Shown here: positions 31,704 through 38,890 of the stretch, in pieces
Layout: each line of letters begins with the position of its first letter
Numbering within the stretch: position 1 is the stretch's first letter
Assembly (NCBI GenBank): GCA_009779935.1
Contig: WRAX01000020.1
Coordinates: 1 to 46,613, forward strand
Length of the DNA stretch: 46,613 nucleotides
Reading direction: 5' to 3'
Origin: Defluviitaleaceae bacterium
GTDB lineage: Bacteria > Bacillota > Clostridia > Lachnospirales > WRAX01
Translations under genes and position numbers: made by a program
Notes under the pieces: generated by a model
Seen by the model: the letters and a program-made list of their open reading frames with translations, nothing else
Database searches by the model: none
Told to the model about the DNA's origin: nothing

Positions 31704-32621
31704 ATGAGAAGATTTTTAGCGTTTTCCCTTTCACTGGTGTTGACATTAAGCATGGTGGTAATCATATCCGCCAATCCCAACAATGTAGCAACACTTACTG
31801 ATGGCAATATTACCGTTACAGTTTCCGGCGGCGGCGCCAATATTGTGATCCGTGCTTACCTTGACGGCGAGTTTTTACAAGTTGTTCCCAGAGGCGGAAG
31901 CGGCAACTTTACGCAAACATCCACCCTCGAATCCGGGCACATCGTCCGCATCGCTGTGCAGGGCAACAGCCTGCGCACCTTAACCGTCCTTTACGCCCCC
32001 CAGCCGCAACTAACCCGTCTTGTGGATAATATTCACGTTCCGCTTGTAGAGGGTGTCGACTTTGTTCGTAACGGCAATACCTTCAATGTCTTTAAGGTGC
32101 ATCACATTGTGCCAACAAATCTCTTCTTAAATGGGCAGCCGGTGGAGTTTGTGACGAGGCCGTTCGATGGCGTTCATGCGCAAGCACCTAATAACAACGC
32201 TCTTGTTGCCGACCCTGTAAACATTGGCACCCACACCGTTGCATTGGTAAATGCGTGGGTTACACCCGGAACCACACCCACAACGGACACAATCAGCGTT
32301 ACCACCGCCCGCACCTACTCAAATCTAAGAACTCGCTATAATAATGCTGATGTAATTGTCGAATTTGCTTTTGCAGGCGGAAGCATTGTATCATTTAATG
32401 TGGTTGACGGAGGCCACCCAAATAATACTTGCTGGAGAATGTTCGGTTCAAGCGGAGCGAGCCTCGGTGCCACCCCCTTCCTCCAAGGATTGATTGAAGG
32501 TGGTACCGCATTCCCAATAAGCTACCAAGTCGCCATTGATGCAGTTGGTGCTGCAACTTGGTCTCGCAATGCCTTGGTTAATGCAGCAAATTATGCTGCC
32601 GCCAATGTAGTGCTACCTTAA
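31704..32621 (+). CDS. Secreted protein with degenerate FMN-binding-like C-terminus
   Basis: The product has 305 residues. A signal peptide (MRRFLAFSLSLVLTLSMVVIISA) is followed by beta-rich sequence with no recognised domain to about residue 195. The C-terminal 100 residues (YSNLRTRYNNADVIVEFAFAGGSIVSFNVVDGG through AIDAVGAATWSRNALVNAAN) are laid out like the FMN-binding domain of RnfG/PplA proteins. There the attachment motif is SGATxST-A; here it reads VGAATWSRNA, with the key Thr retained. Its covalent flavin status is uncertain. AGGAGG precedes the ATG. A stand-alone gene 3 kb from the nrf-rnf island. Confidence 0.6.
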   Translation: MRRFLAFSLSLVLTLSMVVIISANPNNVATLTDGNITVTVSGGGANIVIRAYLDGEFLQVVPRGGSGNFTQTSTLESGHIVRIAVQGNSLRTLTVLYAPQPQLTRLVDNIHVPLVEGVDFVRNGNTFNVFKVHHIVPTNLFLNGQPVEFVTRPFDGVHAQAPNNNALVADPVNIGTHTVALVNAWVTPGTTPTTDTISVTTARTYSNLRTRYNNADVIVEFAFAGGSIVSFNVVDGGHPNNTCWRMFGSSGASLGATPFLQGLIEGGTAFPISYQVAIDAVGAATWSRNALVNAANYAAANVVLP

Positions 32622-32754
32622 AGGCCTTTGGCTTTGCAGTCGGTATAAAGACTGATTTTCAAATAAAAAACTCCATCAAGCTCGGATGATATAAGAAAAC
32701 AATCAAAAACCCAGCAATGCAAATATTCTTACGAGCAGACGAGATAAGTGGAAT

Positions 32755-32801
32755 AAAAAAACAGGACACAGAACGAAAAATGTGTTCTGTTTTTTGTGTC
32801 A
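32755..32801 (+). terminator. Hairpin with T run downstream of the secreted-protein gene
   Basis: ACACAGAAC and GTGTTCTGT can pair in a stem over GAAAAAT, followed by TTTTTT. The 240 bases from 32622 to 32863 otherwise hold no gene that I recognise. Confidence 0.6.
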
Positions 32802-32863
32802 AGATGGAATCATCTATATACAATGTACAACAATAAGCAAAGTAAAGTGTTTCTGCCAAGCGT

Positions 32864-33292
32864 TCAGATTTTCCATTCAATCTGAACGCTTTCGCTTGTG
32901 GCTCGTATCTGTGATATAAGCCCATCAACCACAAGTCTCCTGTCCTCGAAGTCTGTGCTATCCCAATTTTCCAGGTGGTTGGATAAACGCTTCATGTGTT
33001 CGGGCGATACTGCATCGGCGGTCATTTCAGCAATGGTTTTTATAAGCACTTGCCGCCTTGTGTCCAAGTTCTCTATTCCGTAGTAAATGGATTGACCGCT
33101 CATGCGTAACTCTTGGGTCATAAAGGGTATAAAAATAGCGGTGCTTGATGTAGTCAAGCCTCGCTGTATCACAATACCGTTATACCTAAGGGGCAAACTG
33201 CTCATATACCCCCGCTCCTGTTGGAAGTCCAAACGCTTCAATAACATAGCCCTGCTCGCAAAAACGTGGCAGACAAATCGAAATACACACAA
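32864..33292 (-). pseudogene. Integrative-element scar: VirB4 fragment fused to recombinase C-terminus
   Basis: The 142-codon frame is chimeric. Residues about 20-68 (RLDFQQERGYMSSLPLRYNG, TTSSTAIFIPFMTQEL, SGQSIYYGIE) match the segment of VirB4/TraE-type conjugation ATPases just before the Walker A loop. From residue about 70 (NLDTRRQVLIKTIAEMTADA to SVQIEWKI) it reads as the C-terminal tail of a large serine recombinase. A deletion that joined two parts of a former conjugative element explains this. No start signal is visible. An 11-bp inverted repeat (GCGTTCAGATT/AATCTGAACGC, 32861-32890) spans the stop codon. Confidence 0.62.
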
Positions 33293-33335
33293 AGCCTGTA
33301 ATTGCAGGATTTGAAGCAGCCCTTAAAATCTTCGG

Positions 33336-33380
33336 AAATTCTAATTAAAAGGACATGACACCTCAAAATTCTAATTAAAA
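33336..33380. repeat. 15-bp direct repeats AAATTCTAATTAAAA
   Basis: AAATTCTAATTAAAA occurs identically at 33336-33350 and 33366-33380 (30-bp period). Each is followed by a similar GGACATGACACC or TTCTGGACACC. They lie in the 180-base gap between the recombination scar and the ORF at 33473 and could be remnants of element ends or binding sites. Confidence 0.5.
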
Positions 33381-33472
33381 TTTCTGGACACCATGTGTAT
33401 ACAATCCACACAAAATCAAAAACTATCCATAAAGTACTCTTGCAACACATTGAAAATATGGAGGTCGACACA

Positions 33473-33691
33473 ATGGAATTGGACAAAAACAAAATATACG
33501 AACCCGACATACCCATGGGTCTTGATTTCGCTCTTGCGCAGAATCAGACGGCAAGGGACTATTTTTATTCGTTACCAGAGGCTATGCAGATTTTGATTAT
33601 GGAGCGCACACATACGATTGGCAACAAAGAGGAGATGCAGGTTTATGTTGATTCGTTAGTCGAGGGAGGCGGCCCGCAATCCTTTTCGTAG
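33473..33691 (+). CDS. Small 72-residue hypothetical protein
   Basis: ATG 33473 has GGAGG 8 bases upstream. The product (MELDKNKIYEPDIPMGLDFA...ARDYFYSLPEAMQILIMERTHTIGNKEEMQVYVDSLVEGG) is acidic and helical, resembling small accessory proteins near mobile-element scars. I do not recognise a family. It lies between an integrative-element scar and another orphan ORF, so it is probably leftover cargo. Confidence 0.55.
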   Translation: MELDKNKIYEPDIPMGLDFALAQNQTARDYFYSLPEAMQILIMERTHTIGNKEEMQVYVDSLVEGGGPQSFS

Positions 33692-33800
33692 GGTTCGAGA
33701 TTCACGGAACCACAGGATATCATTTGAAAAATGGACGCACTAAAACAGAGCTAAAATTCAGTATCACATCGCATCATATTTTTGAAAGGGGTTTGTATAA

Positions 33801-34040
33801 ATGAAACGCCAAGAGCTTATTAATCAAGTAAAAGAGGGCTATGCCAGCATAGCTTCGAGTGAGGGTCAGCAACATTTTCATCAGACCAGCTCAAGCATCA
33901 CGCCCGAAGTCTACTACGAGAAGTTACTGGAAAAGGTCACATCCGAAATCCGAGAGGGCAAGTTTGATAATTGTCATTCCGGTGAGGAAATTATTAACAG
34001 GGTGGCGGCGGATAAGTCTATTTTATCGGGATGGAGCTGA
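33801..34040 (+). CDS. Small 79-residue hypothetical protein
   Basis: ATG 33801 follows GAAAGGGG. The soluble product (MKRQELINQVKEGYASIASS through EVYYEKLLEKVTSEIREGKFDN and HSGEEIINRVAADKS) is rich in charged helices. No family is recognised. It is followed 8 bases later by a terminator hairpin and may belong with the ORF at 33473 as element cargo. Confidence 0.55.
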   Translation: MKRQELINQVKEGYASIASSEGQQHFHQTSSSITPEVYYEKLLEKVTSEIREGKFDNCHSGEEIINRVAADKSILSGWS

Positions 34041-34048
34041 TTCCAACA

Positions 34049-34080
34049 ACACAACCAACTTGGGTTTTGGTTGTGTTTTA
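34049..34080 (+). terminator. Terminator after the 79-residue ORF
   Basis: ACACAACCAA pairs perfectly with TTGGTTGTGT (34049-34058 with 34067-34076) followed by TTTTA. A second, bulged hairpin ending in TTCTTCTTTATTTTTT lies at about 34090-34135, facing the DUF6512 gene. Confidence 0.8.
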
Positions 34081-34140
34081 ATACAAGTGAAGAAGGACAC
34101 ATTGCTAAGTATGTGCTTGTGTTCTTCTTTATTTTTTATC

Positions 34141-34704
34141 TTATGGCATCCCGTAATGATTGTTTAGGTAATCAAAGAATAGTGGTATTTGTGGTTGGCG
34201 GAATGTAAATATTGCGAAAACTATCACGATAAAGATTATTATGATTATTGTTAAGGTGATTTTTATACCTTTGTATCGCTTATACAGATGCAGGCCTAAA
34301 AGTTGCCCCAAAGTGTTTGCTAAAAGCAGTATAAACATATCAAAAAACAAAGCAAATGTACCTGCTGACTGGTAGGGCGTACCCATGGGTATTCCGAAGG
34401 CAAAGCGATAAAAATAGAAAACTAAGGGCAGGGTAATTAGTGTCACGATGAGGGATGATAGTGCTGCCATAAACCACGCTTGTGGATTGATATTGTGCTG
34501 TTTTCTTTTTATCAAATAATATATTGACCACCACCCAATTACTGGCCACAGTCCCATTTTCATATGTTCCCACACACTGTCATTAACGGGAGCCATTATT
34601 GCAATGGGGATAATGGGAATAAAATCGAAAACAAAATGCCACCCACCCCCAATTAAAAAGAGCAGTGGAATTCCTAATAATATCCATTTTTCAGGCTTTG
34701 TCAT
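34141..34704 (-). CDS. DUF6512 family membrane protein
   Basis: The 187-residue product has about five membrane helices and the family pattern WHFVFDF...APVNDSVWEHMKMGLWPVIGWWSIYYLI near its start. Function is not known. ATG 34702-34704 follows AAAGGATG. It ends at the terminators above and begins 28 bases after the Crp/Fnr gene stop, so the two may be cotranscribed leftward. Confidence 0.78.
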   Translation of the reverse strand: MTKPEKWILLGIPLLFLIGGGWHFVFDFIPIIPIAIMAPVNDSVWEHMKMGLWPVIGWWSIYYLIKRKQHNINPQAWFMAALSSLIVTLITLPLVFYFYRFAFGIPMGTPYQSAGTFALFFDMFILLLANTLGQLLGLHLYKRYKGIKITLTIIIIIFIVIVFAIFTFRQPQIPLFFDYLNNHYGMP

Positions 34705-34732
34705 TATCGAATCATCCTTTTCTAAAATATAA

Positions 34733-35389
34733 TTAGGTTTTAAGCAAAAAGTGATTTTTTGTATAGTCAATCAAGTTGTCCTTTTTCATTTTACTAAGCT
34801 CATGGGAAAGGGCACTACGCTCTACACATAGGAAGTCCGCCATTTCTTGCCGGTTCAGAGGTGCGGTGATATAATTATCATCATCTTTTGGCAGTGTACT
34901 TAAATAAACTAGGATTTTTTTGCGTACGGACTTTAAGCTAACAATTTCTAAGCGGTTTTGTAGCTCTATGTTTTTACTTGCCGTGTACGAGAGCATATTT
35001 TCCACCAACCTTTGTTTGTGTGCACAAGCAATAGGGCATATTCCTAATATGCGTGAAAAATCGAAAAACAGTATAGTGGTAGCTGTTTTTGCAACTATGG
35101 TGTTTGGGCTTTCTGTTACGCTTAGGCAATTTAGTGCGTATGCAAGTATTTCACCTTGTGCTAAAACCTTTATGAGCACGTTACTTCCATCAGGACATTC
35201 CCGTAAAATATGTACATACCCCGTTAGTATAACACCGATGCGAGAGGGCTTTTCACCTGCAAATAGTGCAGTCTCACCGCTTTTAAAGTCCTTCTGCTCT
35301 GCACCTGCACAACTTAACATATGTGGCAAGTGCTCTAAATCTATACCTGCAAATAATTTTGAGTTACTAATCTTGTCTAAATTTTTCAC
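34733..35389 (-). CDS. Crp/Fnr-family transcriptional regulator
   Basis: The 218-residue protein has a cyclic-nucleotide-binding-like sensor domain (residues about 8-125: SGETALFAGEKPSRIGVILTGYVHILRE). A dimer helix follows, then a winged helix (RQEMADFLCVERSALSHELSKMKKDNLI, about 178-205). Four or more Cys occur in the sensor half, including CPIACAH at about 117-123, which might bind a cofactor. It is divergent from nrfA, and a 22-bp palindrome overlaps the nrfA promoter. A redox or nitrosative-stress regulator of the nrf-rnf island is likely. Confidence 0.88.
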   Translation of the reverse strand: MKNLDKISNSKLFAGIDLEHLPHMLSCAGAEQKDFKSGETALFAGEKPSRIGVILTGYVHILRECPDGSNVLIKVLAQGEILAYALNCLSVTESPNTIVAKTATTILFFDFSRILGICPIACAHKQRLVENMLSYTASKNIELQNRLEIVSLKSVRKKILVYLSTLPKDDDNYITAPLNRQEMADFLCVERSALSHELSKMKKDNLIDYTKNHFLLKT

Positions 35390-35437
35390 AAAATAATCCT
35401 CCTTCGTGGTTATAGCAACGGAATTTTATTAAGACGA

Positions 35438-35459
35438 ATGATATAATGCAGTATATCAT
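35438..35459. promoter_or_regulatory. Palindromic operator overlapping the nrfA -10 box
   Basis: ATGATAT and ATATCAT form a perfect inverted repeat with 8-base spacing, 22 bp overall, a size normal for Crp/Fnr sites. TATAAT (35442-35447) lies inside it. A clear -35 for nrfA is missing, which suggests regulator-dependent initiation or repression by occupancy. Confidence 0.6.
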
Positions 35460-35491
35460 AGAAAAAACAAATATGCAAGGAGGATAATTTA

Positions 35492-36751
35492 ATGAAAAAA
35501 CGTCTTTTGTACATAGTTGCGCTAATTGCTCTTGGGGCGTTGCTTGTTGCCTGTGGTGCACCTAGGGTTGACTTACCACCTGTTCCTGATCATGGTGGTA
35601 TTGGTGTACGTGTAATTTCTGCCACAGAATGGTACGATTATCACCCCGAGGTGGTTACAAGCTTTTTTAATAGCGACCGAACCGAGTTTTACAGTTATCT
35701 GGAGCTAAATCCCTACAAGCGTGTGCTTTTTGAAGGCTTTGGCTTTGCTTTAGATTACAACAGCCCAAGAAACCACACATTCGCAATGGAAGGTTTGGAC
35801 ATGACGGGACGTTATGGTTTTAGGGCTCGCTCTAATTGCTTCACTTGTAAGTCGGCTAACTATCCCGCTATACGTGAGTACATGGGTGTCGAGTTTTATG
35901 CTGTGCCCTTTGAAGAAATGCGAGCTATGATGACTCAGCCTGTAAGCTGTTTTAACTGTCACGGAAACGAACCTGGGGTTGCCCGTGCTATGGCACCGTA
36001 TCTCCACGCTGCTTTGCCCACCTTTGAAATTGCTATGATTTCACCCGGCTCAATCGCTTGTGCGCAATGTCACGTAGAGTATCATTTTGACCCCAATACT
36101 TTCGAGGTTATCTTGCCATGGCAAGGTGGCCTTGCAACAATGTATCCAACGGATGTATTGTACTATTTCAATAACATCGCCAGAGATGCTACTGGAACCC
36201 TTGCTTTTGCAGACTATGTAAACCCAAGAAGTGGCGTTCGCCAAATCAAGGTTCAGCACCCTGAGTTTGAAACTATTTATGGCAGAGGGGCCGTCCACAA
36301 CAGCCTTGCTCCGCTTGGTATGGCGTTTAGCTGTGCAGACTGTCATATGCCCCATGCCGAGGCTCGCGGAGTGGAATATCGCAGCCATAATTGGGTAAGT
36401 CCACTTAACAGCCCCGAGCTTATCGCTGGCAGTTGTGCAGCTTGCCACACCGATTTGTATTCTGAAGTGCGAGCTATTCAAGCCAGATATTATCCAGCCA
36501 TCCACGGCTTTGGCCAGCATTTAGCAGAACTTATGGAGCGTTTAGTGCTTGCAGTTGAAAGCGGCCGTCATTCTGAAGCTACTTTGGATGAAATACGATA
36601 CACTTTCCGCAATGCCCAGTTTTTCTGGGACTGGGTAGTTTCCGAAAATTCAAATGGTGCGCACAATTCACGCTTGTTGTTCCGCACTATGGAATACGGC
36701 TGGGATTATGCTCGTGAAGTTGAAAGACTATTACAACAGATAGGCCATTAA
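35492..36751 (+). CDS. nrfA: Cytochrome c nitrite reductase (ammonia-forming), lipoprotein type
   Basis: The 419-residue pentaheme enzyme reduces nitrite to ammonium with six electrons. A lipobox (LLVAC, Cys21) anchors it outside the membrane. Heme sites are CFTCK (116-120, the active-site heme with Lys ligand), CFNCH (153-157), CAQCH (190-194), CADCH (281-285) and CAACH (315-319). Catalytic residues fit RSNC (Arg113), VEYHF (Tyr197) and QHPEFE (His256). GGAGG precedes the ATG. No NrfH quinol oxidase is present; the next genes are ResB, CcsA and the Rnf set. Confidence 0.96.
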   Translation: MKKRLLYIVALIALGALLVACGAPRVDLPPVPDHGGIGVRVISATEWYDYHPEVVTSFFNSDRTEFYSYLELNPYKRVLFEGFGFALDYNSPRNHTFAMEGLDMTGRYGFRARSNCFTCKSANYPAIREYMGVEFYAVPFEEMRAMMTQPVSCFNCHGNEPGVARAMAPYLHAALPTFEIAMISPGSIACAQCHVEYHFDPNTFEVILPWQGGLATMYPTDVLYYFNNIARDATGTLAFADYVNPRSGVRQIKVQHPEFETIYGRGAVHNSLAPLGMAFSCADCHMPHAEARGVEYRSHNWVSPLNSPELIAGSCAACHTDLYSEVRAIQARYYPAIHGFGQHLAELMERLVLAVESGRHSEATLDEIRYTFRNAQFFWDWVVSENSNGAHNSRLLFRTMEYGWDYAREVERLLQQIGH

Positions 36752-36756
36752 ATCTT

Positions 36757-38067
36757 ATGAAAAAAGTATTTATGTTTGTGCGTTCTATGAAGTTTGGGTT
36801 GATACTGCTACTTGTTGTAATTGCTTTTTCCGTGGCAGGTTCGCTTATCCCCCAAACTTTTGAAGACACATGGTATCTGGAAAATTATCCCAGCTTCGGG
36901 GAAGCCATCTTGGCGTTAGGCTTGCATCGCATGTTTTCACAATGGTATTTCATTGTTGTTAGCGTGCTTTTGGGTGCAAGCCTGGCGGCGGCGGCAATAT
37001 CCCGTTTTATGGCACTTCGCAAATTATTGCAGGGTGTGCTTGTTGTGCCCGAAAGTGGCTATCGCACTGATGAGCTTGTAGCTTCAAAAGTGTCACGTCT
37101 GTGTACATATTTACAAAAGAAACGCTATCGTGAACTTAACACAGGCGAGGCTACAGTGTATCATAAAAACCGCATTGGTTATTTCGGGTCTGCTTTGGTG
37201 CATTTGTCACTTTTGATGATTTTGGTGTTTGGTGGGCTAGTGCTTGGGTTGTCGTATTATGATGATGTGCTATTGTTACCAGGAGAAACAGCCGAGCTGT
37301 CAGATGGCTCTACCATGCATTTGCATAGCTTCACACGCCGTGACCCTATAACTGACCGCATTGAAAGCATTAGCGTGATTACAGTAAGCACCCCCGATGG
37401 GCGCACCAGTGGAGCGAGGGAAATAAGGGTAAATCATCCTTTGAGGTTCAATTCCTATGCCTTTTACCAATTCCATCATCTGTATGCAGGTTCGATTACC
37501 GCTACAGACGTGACAACTGGCGGCCGGGATACGTTTTACTTGACAGAACGCTCTTTTTTGTCTGCTGACGGCAGAACGGGCATATGGTTTGAAACGGTGT
37601 TTCAAGGTTGGACAATGGAAGAGGAAACAGGGCGCATAATTCCACTGATATATGATGCTCCAATTTTTCCTGACCCCTTGTATTATGTTCTAATTATGAC
37701 AGAACACATACACGAGCATCGCTTTGCTGTACCTGGTACTCATATTTATGTCGGTAGTTTGCGTTTTGATTTTAACGAGCTAATTAACTACCCAGGTATA
37801 AGAGTCAGCTTTACACCGCATCCCTTTCCTGCACTGCTTTTGGCGGCATCTGCACTTTTGATGGTGGGACTGTTTTTATCTTTTTACCTCACCCCTGTAA
37901 TTGTGGTGATAAAGGACGGCCATTATAAAATAACCGCATCAAAATCATCAGGGATAGAGCTTGAAATTGTTGCAATGCTTTATGAGGGTGAGGACATACC
38001 AAAAGATACACCCGATGACGAACAAGTCAAAATTCCCGAAAACCAAGAAAGAGAGGTCGATATTTAG
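36757..38067 (+). CDS. resB: Cytochrome c biogenesis protein ResB
   Basis: The 436-residue System II maturation protein has three N-terminal membrane helices (FVRSMKFGLILLLVVIAFSVAGSLIPQ; FSQWYFIVVSVLLGASLAAAAIS; ALVHLSLLMILVFGGLVLGLS). A large extracytoplasmic domain with NHPLRFNSYAFYQFHH-like strands and a last helix before a charged tail follow. With CcsA it delivers and attaches heme to apocytochrome outside the membrane. It lies 5 bases after nrfA, so it is dedicated to heme attachment in NrfA. Confidence 0.9.
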   Translation: MKKVFMFVRSMKFGLILLLVVIAFSVAGSLIPQTFEDTWYLENYPSFGEAILALGLHRMFSQWYFIVVSVLLGASLAAAAISRFMALRKLLQGVLVVPESGYRTDELVASKVSRLCTYLQKKRYRELNTGEATVYHKNRIGYFGSALVHLSLLMILVFGGLVLGLSYYDDVLLLPGETAELSDGSTMHLHSFTRRDPITDRIESISVITVSTPDGRTSGAREIRVNHPLRFNSYAFYQFHHLYAGSITATDVTTGGRDTFYLTERSFLSADGRTGIWFETVFQGWTMEEETGRIIPLIYDAPIFPDPLYYVLIMTEHIHEHRFAVPGTHIYVGSLRFDFNELINYPGIRVSFTPHPFPALLLAASALLMVGLFLSFYLTPVIVVIKDGHYKITASKSSGIELEIVAMLYEGEDIPKDTPDDEQVKIPENQEREVDI

Positions 38068-38879
38068 TGCATACGCTGTTTAATTTAACTTTGGTTGCGT
38101 ACATCATAGCCGCTATCGCCTATTTTACAGGTGCGGGCTTTAAACATGAAAAAATTCAAAAATATGCATTTTTAATGTTTGTTGCCGCAACCATTGCTCA
38201 CATTGCCTATTTTATATGGCGTTGGTGGGCAAAAATGGATGTGCTTGACCTCACTTTTTTGACTGCCATCCCTATACGGGGTGCGTTTGAGTATTCCATG
38301 GGCTTTGCTCTTGTGATTGCTATTATCGTAATTTTGGCACGCCCTAAAATGCCTTGGATTGTATCTGCGGGCTTACCTGCGGTTGTTGTTATGATGGTTT
38401 TTGCCGCTACACGTAATATGGAAATACACGACCTTATGCCTGCTTTGCGCTCGCCTTGGTTATTTGTTCATGCTGGCACGGGTGTGGTTGCATACGCCGC
38501 TTTTGCTGTGGCTGCCGTTTGTGGTATAAAATATTTAAGCAAACTGAAAAAAAGTGAGGACGAAGAAAGCAAAACTATGCTACAAATAGACCGCATGTCC
38601 TATCGTGCCATTGTTTTCGGTATGTTGTTTTTTACCGTTACAATTATTTCGGGTAGTATGTGGGCATCAGATGCGTGGAGCCGCTTTTGGTTTTGGGATC
38701 CAAAGGAGCTTTGGTCGCTTATTACATGGATTTTTTATGTAATATACCTGCACCAACGGCTTCGCAAAAACTGGCGGGGCAAACGCACAGCTATCATGGC
38801 GATAGTTGGTGTGGGCTTGGTGCTGTTTACGTGGCTGGGGGTAAATAATCTTTTATATGGTTTGCACTCTTACAGTTAG
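38067..38879 (+). CDS. ccsA: Cytochrome c biogenesis protein CcsA/ResC
   Basis: The 270-residue polytopic protein has the heme-handling WWD-type motif WASDAWSRFWFWDPKELWSLITWIFY in its C-terminal third and conserved His residues in loops (FVHAGTGVVAYAAF and YLHQRLRK). GTG 38067 overlaps the last base of resB. It exports heme and presents it to the ResB/CcsA synthetase for NrfA. DsbD/CcdA-type thiol reductants, also needed, are not in the window. Confidence 0.9.
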   Translation: MHTLFNLTLVAYIIAAIAYFTGAGFKHEKIQKYAFLMFVAATIAHIAYFIWRWWAKMDVLDLTFLTAIPIRGAFEYSMGFALVIAIIVILARPKMPWIVSAGLPAVVVMMVFAATRNMEIHDLMPALRSPWLFVHAGTGVVAYAAFAVAAVCGIKYLSKLKKSEDEESKTMLQIDRMSYRAIVFGMLFFTVTIISGSMWASDAWSRFWFWDPKELWSLITWIFYVIYLHQRLRKNWRGKRTAIMAIVGVGLVLFTWLGVNNLLYGLHSYS

Positions 38880-38890
38880 GGCGTGTTAGG

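Noticed and set aside
33691-33715. GGGTTCGAGATTC...ACCACA resembling a tRNA T-arm and CCA end
   Set aside because: No acceptor, D or anticodon arms can be folded upstream; the T-stem does not pair.
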